NCBI GenBank assembly: GCA_017619935.1
Contig: JAFZRJ010000014.1
Coordinates: forward strand, 62,001 to 126,000
Direction: 5' to 3'
DNA length: 64,000 nucleotides
DNA from: Muribaculaceae bacterium
GTDB lineage: Bacteria > Bacteroidota > Bacteroidia > Bacteroidales > Muribaculaceae
Shown here in pieces: positions 1 to 9,340 of the stretch (the first letter of the stretch is position 1; the number at the start of each line of letters is the position of its first letter). The notes under the pieces are model-generated. The model was not told the origin of the DNA. It saw only the letters and a list, made by a program, of their open reading frames with translations, and did not search any database. Made by a program: the position numbers and the translations under genes.

Positions 1-1
1 T

Positions 2-427
2 CGCTATGCGAAGCGAAACTACCACCACACATTGCCCGAGGGGTTCTTTATTCAGGTGTACATGTCGACACTTCTGTTGCTGTTCGCTATCATCGTCCCA
101 CTGACCACGCATTGGTTGTTGTGGGGCATACCCATTTACTATTTTGTCACCTACAAGCAGCTATTCGGGTACGGATGGTGGGGCACGCTATGGCGCACCG
201 CCATGTGTATCTTCGACGGGTTCATATTGATGATGGGCCTCATCTGTCTGTACAGCCTGATTATTAAGGAACACAATGAAGTTCCAGGCGACACCATCAT
301 GTTTGAAATTGGCTGGACTTTTGGTCTTCTCACGTTTGGCGCCGTAGCCGCTTTGGGCATCATGCTGGCTTCACGCATCAATCGGAAGACTTCAAACTCT
401 GCAAAAGCCCAAAATAGTTCAGATTGA
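2..427 (+). CDS. C-terminal part of a multi-pass membrane protein (5' end outside window)
   Basis: The frame is open to the left edge of the window, so this is the 3' end of a longer gene. The first in-frame start (TTG at 32) is probably internal. The visible part has about three hydrophobic helices, near residues 20-50, 62-90 and 98-122, followed by a short polar tail. The stretch KRNYHHTLPEGFFIQVYM before a helix is reminiscent of DUF3667-type membrane proteins of Bacteroidota, but the diagnostic N-terminal zinc ribbon is not in the window, so the family is only a guess. The last 50 bp overlap the 3' end of the convergent outer-membrane gene. Confidence 0.55.
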   Translation, partial: RYAKRNYHHTLPEGFFIQVYMSTLLLLFAIIVPLTTHWLLWGIPIYYFVTYKQLFGYGWWGTLWRTAMCIFDGFILMMGLICLYSLIIKEHNEVPGDTIMFEIGWTFGLLTFGAVAALGIMLASRINRKTSNSAKAQNSSD

Positions 428-1097
428 TTCCTACAAAACAACCTTTTACATGAGGATCGCAACGGTCGTAGGAGGCATGCGCCACCCAGGGTGTGATGCG
501 CAGGAACGACGAGTAACGTGACTGTCCGCCCATGAGCGACACGTCGCTGATGTAGCGGTCATGCAGGCGAATGTCAAAGTCAACGCTGGCTATCCAGCCT
601 GGACTCGACAGGTTCGCGTCATCAGTATGCTTGATTTGGAACACATCCAGTCCGTCGGGGTTTTTGCTCCACTCGATGTCGTTCACATTCCAGTGGTAAC
701 GGCTCCAGAAGAAACCGGCACTGGGCGTAATGTTCAGCCGCTTGTTGAGGGAAATCCTGTAACCCAGTTGCACGCTCACATTCACTTGACTGGCGCTGGA
801 CGTGGCGTTGATTTGCGCGTCACGCTGCTGGCCGTCAAATTCCTCATACACTTTAAACAGGTTGTCGTTGTTGAACGATGGTTGCCCGTAGGCGACATCA
901 GCCTTGAGCACGAAATGACGGTATGAGCCCGTCAAGCCACCGTTGAAGTTCACACAACCGTCAAAATTATCATGCAGCGACGACGTGGGAAGTGAGCAAC
1001 CAAGTCCGGCATAAAATCCCAACGTCTTGTCGCCGCTTTGTGCCACCGTCGTGCAAGTAGCGAGCAAACAGGCCAAGATGAATAGTAATTTCTTCAT
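378..1097 (-). CDS. Outer-membrane beta-barrel protein
   Basis: The 239-residue product starts with a clear signal peptide (MKKLLFILACLLATCTTVAQ, cleavage near residue 20). Alternating hydrophobic and polar strands typical of an OmpA/OmpW-like eight-stranded barrel follow. The last recognisable strand is GCFVGINLNYF. Barrels usually end at such an aromatic residue, but this protein carries about 10 extra residues (GLLQSLKSSD) encoded inside the convergent neighbour, as if an earlier stop codon had been lost. It lies 60 bp after the rubrerythrin gene, behind a hairpin. The exact family and function cannot be told from sequence. Confidence 0.7.
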   Translation of the reverse strand: MKKLLFILACLLATCTTVAQSGDKTLGFYAGLGCSLPTSSLHDNFDGCVNFNGGLTGSYRHFVLKADVAYGQPSFNNDNLFKVYEEFDGQQRDAQINATSSASQVNVSVQLGYRISLNKRLNITPSAGFFWSRYHWNVNDIEWSKNPDGLDVFQIKHTDDANLSSPGWIASVDFDIRLHDRYISDVSLMGGQSRYSSFLRITPWVAHASYDRCDPHVKGCFVGINLNYFGLLQSLKSSD

Positions 1098-1107
1098 GGG
1101 TTGTAAA

Positions 1108-1139
1108 TTGTGGGGACAGTGATATCACCGCCCCCACAA
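1108..1139 (-). terminator. Hairpin terminator after rubrerythrin
   Basis: TTGTGGGG pairs with CCCCACAA. Between them lies a second palindrome, GTGATATCAC. It sits between the rubrerythrin stop and the barrel gene start on the same strand, so it probably limits read-through. Confidence 0.5.
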
Positions 1140-1157
1140 ACAAAATCGTGTGAGTGA

Positions 1158-1709
1158 TTACTTTTTGAAATAACGGTTGAACAATCCCTGGAAACCTTGT
1201 CCATGACGAGCCTCGTCGCGGGCCATCTCGTGCACGGTGTCGTGGATGGCATCAAGGTTCTGGGCCTTTGCCAACTTAGCAATGCGCAACTTGTCTTCGC
1301 AAGCGCCGGCTTCGGCGTTCATGCGTTTTTCCAGATTGGTCTTGGTGTCCCATACAACTTCGCCGAGCAGCTCAGCAAATTTGGCGGCATGTTCGGCCTC
1401 TTCCCAAGCATAGCGCTTGAAAGCCTCAGCCACCTCGGGATATCCTTCACGATCGGCCTGGCGCGACATAGCCAAGTACATACCCACCTCACTGCACTCG
1501 CCGTTAAAGTGGTCTTTAAGGCCTTGCAGAATTTCGGGATCAACACCACGGGCCACACCCAGTTCGTGCTCAGCCACAAAGTTGAGTCCATCGTCCTCTT
1601 TGAGTTCTTTGAATTTTGATGCAGGAACTTTGCATTGCGGGCAGTTGGCGGGAGGTTCGGGACCTTCGTGAACGTAACCACACACTGTGCATATCCATTT
1701 CTTTGCCAT
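1158..1709 (-). CDS. Rubrerythrin with N-terminal rubredoxin domain (reverse rubrerythrin)
   Basis: The N-terminal rubredoxin-like domain has cysteine pairs C7/C10 and C23/C26. It is followed by a ferritin-like four-helix domain whose diiron ligands lie in EEAEHAAKF and DEARHGQGF (ExxH motifs). The order rubredoxin first, then diiron domain, is that of reverse rubrerythrins. In anaerobes these reduce hydrogen peroxide to water in the cytoplasm with electrons from NAD(P)H via a reductase. The length, 183 residues, is normal. A promoter lies just upstream (1771-1802), so the gene is probably monocistronic. Peroxide stress control is likely in anaerobes, but no operator is obvious. Confidence 0.92.
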   Translation of the reverse strand: MAKKWICTVCGYVHEGPEPPANCPQCKVPASKFKELKEDDGLNFVAEHELGVARGVDPEILQGLKDHFNGECSEVGMYLAMSRQADREGYPEVAEAFKRYAWEEAEHAAKFAELLGEVVWDTKTNLEKRMNAEAGACEDKLRIAKLAKAQNLDAIHDTVHEMARDEARHGQGFQGLFNRYFKK

Positions 1710-1770
1710 AGTAATAAAAGATTAAATCGTTAATAAAGTGATTAGTTGAATGTCGTTTTGCTTGATGAAG

Positions 1771-1802
1771 CAAAGATACAACAAAAAACAATCTGCGCCA
1801 AA
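1771..1802 (-). promoter_or_regulatory. Bacteroidota-type promoter of rubrerythrin
   Basis: On the minus strand the -7 box TATCTTTG (1771-1778) lies 20 nt from a -33 box TTTG (1799-1802). This matches the Bacteroidota consensus TTTG-N19-21-TAnnTTTG. Confidence 0.65.
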
Positions 1803-1834
1803 TTGTGGGTCGCTTTTCACAACATTTAATCGAA

Positions 1835-1872
1835 AAAAAATCCTGCTTCGCCATGAGCGAGCAGGATTTTTT
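1835..1872 (-). terminator. Rho-independent terminator of gapA
   Basis: Perfect stem TCCTGCT/AGCAGGA flanked by A and T runs, giving 13 paired bases. It lies 18 nt after the gapA stop. It is symmetric, so it can act on both strands. Confidence 0.85.
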
Positions 1873-1889
1873 CGTGGCAAAACAGGCTA

Positions 1890-2951
<1,062 letters not shown>

Positions 2952-2960
2952 TTATAAAAA

Positions 2961-2992
2961 TTGTTCCCTTTCAGTACTTTTTTGTATCTTTG
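2961..2992 (+). promoter_or_regulatory. Plus-strand promoter far upstream of mscL
   Basis: TTG (2961-2963), 21 nt, then TATCTTTG (2985-2992) followed by CAAT: an almost ideal Bacteroidota promoter. It points to mscL but lies 226 bp before its start codon, so it makes a long leader or drives a separate small RNA. Confidence 0.55.
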
Positions 2993-3031
2993 CAATCAGT
3001 AACGAAAAAACATTCTTTCCAATTGCGACTG

Positions 3032-3039
3032 CAAAAGTA
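3032..3039 (-). promoter_or_regulatory. Probable gapA promoter (-7 box)
   Basis: The minus-strand sequence TACTTTTG matches TAnnTTTG, about 105 bp before the gapA start. The -33 box is weak. Confidence 0.45.
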
Positions 3040-3217
3040 GTGTTTTTTTTTCGGATTTGCTGAAACCACACCTCAAAATAACCGAAAAATGAGACCAATT
3101 AAGAATGTTTAATAGTTACAATGCGCAGCGCATAGACTTGAACGATAGCGAGATGGCTGCAACAAGACTTGATTTTGTGATAAACTACTGACATATTCAC
3201 TTTAAAAAGTAAAAATT

Positions 3218-3649
3218 ATGGGATTTGTAAAAGAATTTAAGGAATTTGCCATGAAAGGCAATGTGATGGACATGGCTGTCGGTGTGATCATCGGCGGTGC
3301 TTTTGGCAAAATTGTCACTTCACTGGTCGAGGACATGCTCATGCCCGTAATCAGCCTGGCAACCGGTGGTGTGGATTTCCGCAACCTGTTTGTCACTTTC
3401 GGCAAAGTTCCCGAGGGTGTGGCCAACAACTATGCCGCCCTTAAAGAAGCCGGTGTGTCGATGTTCGCCTACGGCGCATTCATCCAGAACATCATCGACT
3501 TCCTCATTATCGCCCTGTGTATCTTCTTGATGATTAAGGGCATGAACAAGCTCTCACGCAAGAAAGCCGAAGAACCTGCCGAGCCCGAACCCAGCGCCGA
3601 GGAGAAACTCTTGGGCGAAATCCGCGACTTGCTCAAGGAGAAGAAATAA
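3218..3649 (+). CDS. mscL: Large-conductance mechanosensitive channel
   Basis: MscL is a homopentameric inner-membrane channel that opens under high membrane tension and protects cells from osmotic downshock. The product (143 residues) has the N-terminal amphipathic helix ([20 protein letters not shown]), the first membrane helix with the gating motif [12 protein letters not shown], a periplasmic loop, the second helix (about 84-107), and a charged C-terminal bundle helix rich in Lys and Glu. It stands alone, followed by a strong hairpin. The leader of more than 200 nt from the nearest good promoter is unusual. Confidence 0.95.
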   Translation: MGFVKEFKEFAMKGNVMDMAVGVIIGGAFGKIVTSLVEDMLMPVISLATGGVDFRNLFVTFGKVPEGVANNYAALKEAGVSMFAYGAFIQNIIDFLIIALCIFLMIKGMNKLSRKKAEEPAEPEPSAEEKLLGEIRDLLKEKK

Positions 3650-3684
3650 ACGGCGACAGTTTCTTCACAACCACTCATTCAAGG

Positions 3685-3712
3685 CGGGTGTGTCCAGTGA
3701 TGGGCGCACCCG
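3685..3712 (+). terminator. Hairpin after mscL
   Basis: A 12-bp stem CGGGTGTGTCCA/TGGGCGCACCCG (two G-U pairs) with the tetraloop GTGA, 35 nt after the mscL stop. The following T run is poor. Confidence 0.6.
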
Positions 3713-3783
3713 TCTCTCGTCGTTTAGGAAATCGTTTTCGGTGAAAAAATAGCACAAAAACAAAAATATTTGGCCCTAGATGC

Positions 3784-3812
3784 TTGTGAGTAAAAAATAT
3801 TTTGTAATTTTG
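3784..3812 (+). promoter_or_regulatory. Promoter of tRNA-Gln
   Basis: TTG (3784-3786), 18 nt, TAATTTTG (3805-3812), ending 40 nt before the mature tRNA 5' end. Confidence 0.6.
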
Positions 3813-3852
3813 CCGCGCAATTTGAGGCCGTGAGGCTTCCATTGACGAGGAT

Positions 3853-3926
3853 TGTCCTATAGTGTAATGGTAACACAACGGTTTTTGGTGCCGCATTTCC
3901 TGGTTCGAGTCCGGGTAGGACAACCA
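3853..3926 (+). tRNA. tRNA-Gln (anticodon UUG)
   Basis: The cloverleaf can be folded by eye. The acceptor TGTCCTA pairs with TAGGACA, followed by discriminator A and an encoded CCA (3924-3926). The D arm is GTGT/ACAC. The anticodon loop is TTTTGGT with anticodon TTG at positions 34-36. The T arm is CCTGG-TTCGAGT-CCGGG. The anticodon stem has an A-C mismatch at its outer pair (27-43). It stands alone between a promoter and a strong terminator. Confidence 0.93.
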
Positions 3927-3931
3927 CTGAC

Positions 3932-3977
3932 AGCGCTAACTGCTTGAACACAGCAGTTGGCGCTTTTGTTTTTCCCG
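3932..3977 (+). terminator. Terminator of tRNA-Gln
   Basis: A 13-bp stem AGCGCTAACTGCT/AGCAGTTGGCGCT (one G-U pair) is followed by a T-rich run. Confidence 0.85.
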
Positions 3978-4045
3978 TTTTCTGGCTATGCGCTGATGAG
4001 ACAATTAGTGTTTTATTCATTTGGGTGATTTTTCTTTTCATAAAA

Positions 4046-4077
4046 TTTGGATTTTTAATATAATCTTAATATTTTTG
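4046..4077 (+). promoter_or_regulatory. Promoter of the first BspA-like gene
   Basis: TTTG (4046-4049), 20 nt, TATTTTTG (4070-4077), ending 38 nt before the ATG. Confidence 0.65.
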
Positions 4078-4115
4078 CGAAAAATACCGAATTTATTCAT
4101 TTAAAATATACCATT

Positions 4116-6686
4116 ATGAAAAGGAAAAACCTACTTCTCGCGCTTGTGTTCATCATGGCGAGCGCACTGAGCGCCATAGCTGTCGAAAGCTATGCAGTTT
4201 ACACTCCCAGTGACAATACCCTCACGTTCTACCACGACAATCTGCGCGCTACACGACCGGGCACACCTTATGACATCAATACATCGGCAAAGCCTGCGTG
4301 GAGTGAACATAACTCTGACATTACTAACGTGGTGTTCAATTTGTCGTTTGCCAACGCAAGACCCAAAACCACTTTGTCTTGGTTTAGTGGTATGGAATAC
4401 CTCATCTCCATCACGGGCTTGGATTACCTCAACACTTCTGAGGTTACCAGCATGGCCTCCATGTTCTCGGGCTGCAAAAACATCAAAACCCTTGACTTGA
4501 GAAAATTCAACACCAGCAAGGTGGTCAACATGAGTTTCATGTTTTCTGGTTGCTCCTCTCTCACGGATTTAAATGTGAGCAGTTTCAACACCAGCCAGGT
4601 GATAACCATGGGATATATGTTCAATGGTTGCTCCAGTATCCCCAGCCTGAACCTGAGCAACTTCAACACCAGCAAGGTGACCAATATGGAGTTTATGTTT
4701 TATGCTTGTCGCGAACTCGCCAACGTGAATGTGAGCAGTTTCAACACGGGAGAGGTGACTAAAATGAATTATATGTTCTGTGGATGTAAACAACTCTCGA
4801 GCATCGATGTGAGCAAATTCAACACCGAAAAAGTTACAGCCATGGGCGGCATGTTTGCCGATTGCAACAACCTTACCGACTTGAATGTGAGCAGTTTCAA
4901 TACCAGCAATGCGGTTTATATGGGTTCGTTATTCAGTGGGTGCGAAAAACTCACGAGCATCAATGTGAGCAATTTCAACACCAGCAAGGCGACCACTATG
5001 GAGGCAATGTTTTGGAACTGCAAGAACCTTGCCAGTATCGACGTGAGCAATTTCAACACCGAAAACGTGACTGATATGTCGAGTTTGTTCCAGGAATGCC
5101 GTAGTCTCACCAGCCTGAATTTGAGCAATTTCAACACCAGCAAGGTGACCGATATGGCTTATATGTTCTCTAATTGTCAGAGTCTCACCAGCATCACATT
5201 TGGCAGTAACTTCAACACCGAAAACGTGACAAAGATGAGTTACATGTTCCAAGAGTGCAGTAGTCTCACCAGCCTAAACCTGAAAACCTTCAATACCGAA
5301 AAAGTGACAAATATGTCAACCATGTTCTATAATTGCTCCAGTCTTACCAGTTTGGATTTGAGCAGTTTCAAGACATCCAAAGTGACCAACATGAGTTACA
5401 TGTTCTCATCCGCCTCCAACCTGGCCACTATCACTGTCAGTGACAAATGGACCACGACCTACGTGACAAATTCCGACTATATGTTCCGTAACGCCAAGAA
5501 ACTTATGGGCCAGGCAGGCACCGCCTACGATGAGAGCCATGTCGACAAGGAATACGCCCGCATCGACTACGGCGCAGCCAACCCGGGCTACCTGACAGAC
5601 AAAGATAACGACCTCATCTATCACGAAGGCTTGTGGTACCGTATCGAGGTCACATCGTCACACGAGTTGCGCCTGATGGCGCCACAATACGGCAACACCT
5701 ATTCGGGCGATGTGGTCATCCCCAAATCATTTGTCCGCAACGGCACTACCTGGAAAGTGACTTGCATCGACGAGGCCGCCTTCACCGGTACCAATGTGAC
5801 CAGCATCGAGGTGCCGTCCACCGTCACCAGCATCGGAGCCCAGGCGTTCTATGGAGCTAAGAATCTAAAAACCTTGGTGCTGCTCCCCGAGAAAGCTCCC
5901 AACAAATATACCCTTTTGGGCGATGACTTCGTGGGCAACAACGCCACGGGATTCACTTGCTATGTGAAGAACTCAACGCTTCTTTCATGGATGCAGAGTT
6001 ATACCTTCACTCTTCTGCCGTGGGTGATGACCAACAGCGAGAATGGCTACCTCACCTTCTCGTGCGTCCTCAACATCACATTGCCCGAAGGTGTCACCGC
6101 CTACCGCGTGACGGGGTTCAACACCAGCAAGCGCATGGCCACCACCACCAAGCTCACCAACTCGCGCATCCCCAGCAAAACTGGCGTAATCCTGAAAGGC
6201 GAACCTGGCACACGCTATCTGCTGCCAGTAGCCACAACGGCGTCTAATATTGGCGACAATATGCTCCACTCGCTCCTCTTTGTCGAAGACATACCCTATG
6301 AACCGTTTGCCGCATCACCCGACGACACCAAGGCCTATTTTTTGGGCAACTCCTGCGTAGAGTGGTATCAGTTCCAGAATTCGATAGATCTTTTCATGGT
6401 GATTAATACCGGTATTGCCTATCTGGCGGTTGACAAGAGTTTGCTCGGTGACGACTATACCTCAACCGTGAAACTTGATTTGTGGACTAGTGCTTCCGAC
6501 TATCCTCGCGGTGACGTGAACGGCGACTACAAGGTGGATGTGGAAGATGTCAATGCCGTCATCAACATCATCCTTGAACAAAAGACTCGCGATGACTATC
6601 CCGGCAATGCCGACATCGTGGGTGGCGACAACAAGGTAGACATTGAGGACGTGAACGAGATTATCAACATTATTCTCTCACATTAA
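4116..6686 (+). CDS. BspA-like (DUF285) repeat surface protein with dockerin-like tail
   Basis: The 856-residue product has a signal peptide (residues 1-22). Residues about 100-450 hold some 13 tandem 26-residue repeats of the pattern NTSKVTxMxxMFxxCxSLTxL, the DUF285/BspA-family leucine-rich type. A single irregular LRR_5-like segment follows (about 545-600), then a beta-rich region. The C-terminus (about 797-855) has two copies of the dockerin-type calcium-binding motif (GDVNGDYKVDVEDVNAVI and GDNKVDIEDVNEII). Proteins of this kind are exported and bind host or microbial surfaces, but no ligand can be predicted. The gene has its own promoter and ends at a hairpin shared with the convergent sirtuin gene. 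The same dockerin-like tail occurs on three other loci in this window. Confidence 0.9.
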   Translation: MKRKNLLLALVFIMASALSAIAVESYAVYTPSDNTLTFYHDNLRATRPGTPYDINTSAKPAWSEHNSDITNVVFNLSFANARPKTTLSWFSGMEYLISITGLDYLNTSEVTSMASMFSGCKNIKTLDLRKFNTSKVVNMSFMFSGCSSLTDLNVSSFNTSQVITMGYMFNGCSSIPSLNLSNFNTSKVTNMEFMFYACRELANVNVSSFNTGEVTKMNYMFCGCKQLSSIDVSKFNTEKVTAMGGMFADCNNLTDLNVSSFNTSNAVYMGSLFSGCEKLTSINVSNFNTSKATTMEAMFWNCKNLASIDVSNFNTENVTDMSSLFQECRSLTSLNLSNFNTSKVTDMAYMFSNCQSLTSITFGSNFNTENVTKMSYMFQECSSLTSLNLKTFNTEKVTNMSTMFYNCSSLTSLDLSSFKTSKVTNMSYMFSSASNLATITVSDKWTTTYVTNSDYMFRNAKKLMGQAGTAYDESHVDKEYARIDYGAANPGYLTDKDNDLIYHEGLWYRIEVTSSHELRLMAPQYGNTYSGDVVIPKSFVRNGTTWKVTCIDEAAFTGTNVTSIEVPSTVTSIGAQAFYGAKNLKTLVLLPEKAPNKYTLLGDDFVGNNATGFTCYVKNSTLLSWMQSYTFTLLPWVMTNSENGYLTFSCVLNITLPEGVTAYRVTGFNTSKRMATTTKLTNSRIPSKTGVILKGEPGTRYLLPVATTASNIGDNMLHSLLFVEDIPYEPFAASPDDTKAYFLGNSCVEWYQFQNSIDLFMVINTGIAYLAVDKSLLGDDYTSTVKLDLWTSASDYPRGDVNGDYKVDVEDVNAVINIILEQKTRDDYPGNADIVGGDNKVDIEDVNEIINIILSH
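4430..5480 (+). repeat. Tandem 78-bp coding repeats (DUF285)
   Basis: About 13 in-frame 78-bp units, each starting near aacaccagcaaggtgac or aacaccgaaaacgtgac and containing ATG-TTC (Met-Phe) and a TGC/TGT (Cys) codon. Two linker types, NTSKVT and NTE(N/K)VT, are interspersed. Such arrays can change copy number by recombination. Confidence 0.85.
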
Positions 6687-6746
6687 CGATTCCTTAAGTT
6701 TCTAGTTGGTCTAGACTTTCTATACAGTCTAGTGCCAGAAAATAAA

Positions 6747-6776
6747 TGGCGCGGCTCTCTTACGAGGGTCGCGCCA
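6747..6776. terminator. Bidirectional terminator between convergent genes
   Basis: A 13-bp stem starting TGGCGCGGCTCTC with a TTAC loop, returning as GAGGGTCGCGCCA. It separates the BspA-like gene from the sirtuin gene. Confidence 0.7.
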
Positions 6777-6799
6777 CTTTACTGTTGCGAACTTTGCAC

Positions 6800-7504
6800 C
6801 TACTTGGTGAGCAGGGTGATGAGTTCGGCCACGCCTTCGGTCGCTTTCTTGGGGATGACGTGCACCCAGTCGGGAACCGACGCAGGATTGGGGTCGATGT
6901 AGTAAACCTCTGTCTCGCGGCGGGCATACTGGATGAGTGCGGCTGCCGGATAAACCACCAGCGAGGTGCCAATCACCACCAAGATGTCGGCCTGCTGCAC
7001 CAGGGCGGCGGCGGGCTCAAACTCGGGCACACTCTCACCGAAAAACACGATGTGCGGCCGCACGGGGTCGCCATAGGGGTCGCGGGTGTCGACGGTGGTG
7101 ACCAGACCCTTGTCGGTGAGTTGGTCGCAAGGCAACTGATAGATGCGCTCGGGATGCTTCATGGAACGCATTTTCATCAATTCGCCATGCAAGTGAAGCA
7201 CATGGCTGGAACCAGCACGCTCGTGCAGGTCATCGACATTCTGTGTGATAATGTTCACGTCGAAATACTTCTCCAACTCCACGAGACCCAGATGAGCAGC
7301 ATTGGGCTTGATGTTGGCAGTCATCTTCTTGCGCATATTGCTGTAGAACTCATGGATGAGGGGCGGATTGGCCGCAAACCCCTCGGCGCTCGCCACCTCC
7401 ATCACGGGATAGGTGTCCCACAAACCGCCTGCGTCGCGATAAGTCATCATTCCACTCTCGGCACTGATGCCGGCACCACTCGATACAACTAGTTTTTTCT
7501 TCAT
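6800..7504 (-). CDS. Sir2-family NAD-dependent protein deacylase
   Basis: Sirtuins remove acyl groups from lysines and consume NAD+. The 234-residue product has the nucleotide motif GAGISAESG (about 10-18), TQNVDDLHERAG, the catalytic His in LHLHGEL, RPHIVFFGE, and the C-terminal motif VVIGTSLVVYPAA. It resembles CobB/SIRT5-type (class III) enzymes. The structural zinc cysteines seen in many sirtuins are missing; only one Cys lies in that region. The Tyr-x-x-Arg pair that selects succinyl-lysine appears as FYSNMRKK, where Arg lies one residue later than in CobB, so the acyl preference is uncertain. It has its own promoter. Confidence 0.9.
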   Translation of the reverse strand: MKKKLVVSSGAGISAESGMMTYRDAGGLWDTYPVMEVASAEGFAANPPLIHEFYSNMRKKMTANIKPNAAHLGLVELEKYFDVNIITQNVDDLHERAGSSHVLHLHGELMKMRSMKHPERIYQLPCDQLTDKGLVTTVDTRDPYGDPVRPHIVFFGESVPEFEPAAALVQQADILVVIGTSLVVYPAAALIQYARRETEVYYIDPNPASVPDWVHVIPKKATEGVAELITLLTK

Positions 7505-7531
7505 CGTTCCTATTGATTAAATTTGTTGTCA

Positions 7532-7562
7532 CAAAATTAGCGGAAAAAAATGAAATCTCCAA
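7532..7562 (-). promoter_or_regulatory. Promoter of the sirtuin gene
   Basis: The minus-strand TAATTTTG (7532-7539) lies 20 nt from TTG (7560-7562). Confidence 0.6.
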
Positions 7563-7676
7563 CAGGTTGTGGCTTTCAATTACCATAACAGGCTCGATTC
7601 GCCGAATCAACCGACTATCACGCACGCCGCAAAACACCATTAATGATTGGATTTTGCAAAATTTTTGCCCAAAAAT

Positions 7677-7708
7677 TGTCAGAATGATTGATAAATGAAC
7701 TAACTTTG
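7677..7708 (+). promoter_or_regulatory. Promoter of the FKBP gene pair
   Basis: TTG (7677-7679), 21 nt, TAACTTTG (7701-7708), 39 nt before the first FKBP start. Confidence 0.6.
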
Positions 7709-7746
7709 CACGATATTTCATCAAGACAATTATTAAATCATTCATA

Positions 7747-8331
7747 ATGGACAAGTTAAGTTATGCTTTGGGTCTGAGCATGGGAAATAATTTCCTGGGT
7801 TCGGGTATCCAAGAAATCAATATTGAGGACTTTGCCAACGGACTTCGCGCCGTCTATGAAGGCGCTGAGAAGCAGATGAGTTTTGACGAAGCCAAGAAGG
7901 TGGTCACCGATTTCTTTACCAAACTGGAGCAAGCAGGCGCCGAAAACAACGAGCGCGCCGGTCGTGAATTCCTTGAGAACAACGCCAAGCAAGAAGGCAT
8001 TCACGTCACCGCCAGCGGCCTGCAGTATCAGATTGTGAAGGAAGGTACTGGAGCCAAGCCCGGCCCCAACGATGTGGTGACCGTTCACTACACGGGCCGA
8101 CTGATTGACGGCACCGTCTTCGACAGCTCGGTTGAGCGCGGCGAACCGGCCACTTTCGCGGTGGGACAGGTTATCCCCGGTTGGGTCGAGGGTCTGCAAC
8201 TCATGAACGAGGGAGCCGCTTGGCGCTTGTTCATCCCCAGCGAACTCGCCTACGGCAAACATGGCACCGGCCCCATCCAGCCCGGCAGCACACTCATCTT
8301 CGATGTGCAACTCATCAAGGTGGGAAAATAA
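7747..8331 (+). CDS. FKBP-type peptidyl-prolyl isomerase, cytoplasmic
   Basis: The 194-residue product has an N-terminal helical dimerisation region (about 1-85, FklB/FkpA-N type). An FKBP domain follows (about 90-194) with VTVHYTGRLIDGTVFDSS, VIPGWVEGLQLM and IPSELAYG. There is no signal peptide, so it should act in the cytoplasm on prolyl bonds during folding. It is the first gene of a pair with an exported FKBP lipoprotein 44 bp downstream. Confidence 0.93.
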   Translation: MDKLSYALGLSMGNNFLGSGIQEINIEDFANGLRAVYEGAEKQMSFDEAKKVVTDFFTKLEQAGAENNERAGREFLENNAKQEGIHVTASGLQYQIVKEGTGAKPGPNDVVTVHYTGRLIDGTVFDSSVERGEPATFAVGQVIPGWVEGLQLMNEGAAWRLFIPSELAYGKHGTGPIQPGSTLIFDVQLIKVGK

Positions 8332-8375
8332 ACACAAGAATTACATTAAAAACAACTTTATAATTAACACAAGAA

Positions 8376-9230
8376 ATGAAAAAGATTTTTTCAATTGCAT
8401 TTGTGGCAATTCTGGTCTTGGCGACCGTGAGCTGCAACGAGAAAAATGGTGCTAACACTTCTTCGCAACTGGCCGACTCGGTCAGCATGGCTTTTGGTGA
8501 TCTCTATGGAAACGGCATGGGCGGTCAAATCAAGCAAGACTCAACCATGAAAGCCAGCGAAATCCTTCGCGGTATGGAAATGATTCTCAAAGCCGACACG
8601 TCTAACCACAGCCTGATGACCGGTTTCCAGATTGGTATGCAAATCATGCAAATGTACCAGGGTATCAAGCAACAGTATGGTATCGACATCAACCAGAAAG
8701 TTTTCCTTGATCACTTCAAGAAAGCTTTCATGGCCGACTCGGCAATGAGCCAAGACAAACTCATGGAACTGCAACAGCAAATTGAGCCCCTGCTGCAACG
8801 CGCAAGCGCCGAAGCTAAGGCCAAAGACCCCGTCGCTATCGAGAACAAGAAGGCTGGCGAGGCATTTGCCGCCAAGAAAGCCAAAGAGCCTGGCTACCAG
8901 AAGACCAAAAGCGGCCTCGTCTATAAAGTGATTGCTGAAGGCGCTGGTGAAAACTTCACCGAGAACGACATCGTGATGGTGAACTACAAGGGTACACACA
9001 TCGACGGCAAGGAGTTTGACTCCAGCAAGGAGCCCGTTCCCTTCAATCTGAAGCAAGTGGTTCCCGGTTTTGCCGAGATGATTAAGCTCATGAAGCCTGG
9101 CATGAAGGTGGAAGCCATCCTGCCCGCCGAACTCGCTTACGGCACCGACGGCAATCCCGTAATTGGTCCCAACGAGACCCTCGTATTTGAAATTGAGACC
9201 GTTGGCGTTCAACCCGCCGAGAAGAAATAA
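8376..9230 (+). CDS. FKBP-type peptidyl-prolyl isomerase, lipoprotein
   Basis: The signal peptide ends in a lipobox with Cys20 (LATVSC). An N-terminal helical domain follows (about 25-165), then an FKBP domain (about 175-280) with VMVNYKGTHIDGKEFDSS and LPAELAYG. It probably acts as a periplasm-facing or outer-membrane-bound folding factor. It is co-transcribed with the cytoplasmic FKBP, so the pair covers two compartments. The length of 284 residues is normal for this architecture. Confidence 0.92.
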   Translation: MKKIFSIAFVAILVLATVSCNEKNGANTSSQLADSVSMAFGDLYGNGMGGQIKQDSTMKASEILRGMEMILKADTSNHSLMTGFQIGMQIMQMYQGIKQQYGIDINQKVFLDHFKKAFMADSAMSQDKLMELQQQIEPLLQRASAEAKAKDPVAIENKKAGEAFAAKKAKEPGYQKTKSGLVYKVIAEGAGENFTENDIVMVNYKGTHIDGKEFDSSKEPVPFNLKQVVPGFAEMIKLMKPGMKVEAILPAELAYGTDGNPVIGPNETLVFEIETVGVQPAEKK

Positions 9231-9277
9231 AAACAACTATTAGGGTTAAACATCAACACTCGCACGAGCGAGTGACA

Positions 9278-9311
9278 ACAAGCCCCGCGGCCAATAGGCT
9301 GTGGGGCTTGT
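9278..9311. terminator. Bidirectional hairpin between FKBP and dnaX
   Basis: ACAAGCCCC pairs with GGGGCTTGT. An inner GCGGCC/GGCTGT extension and an AATA loop follow. It lies between two convergent genes. Confidence 0.65.
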
Positions 9312-9340
9312 GCTATAGTAATCAAAAGGTTTTCTTGGGA

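Noticed and set aside
4430-5480. The 78-bp repeats as a non-coding satellite
   Set aside because: They are in frame and encode the DUF285 protein repeats.
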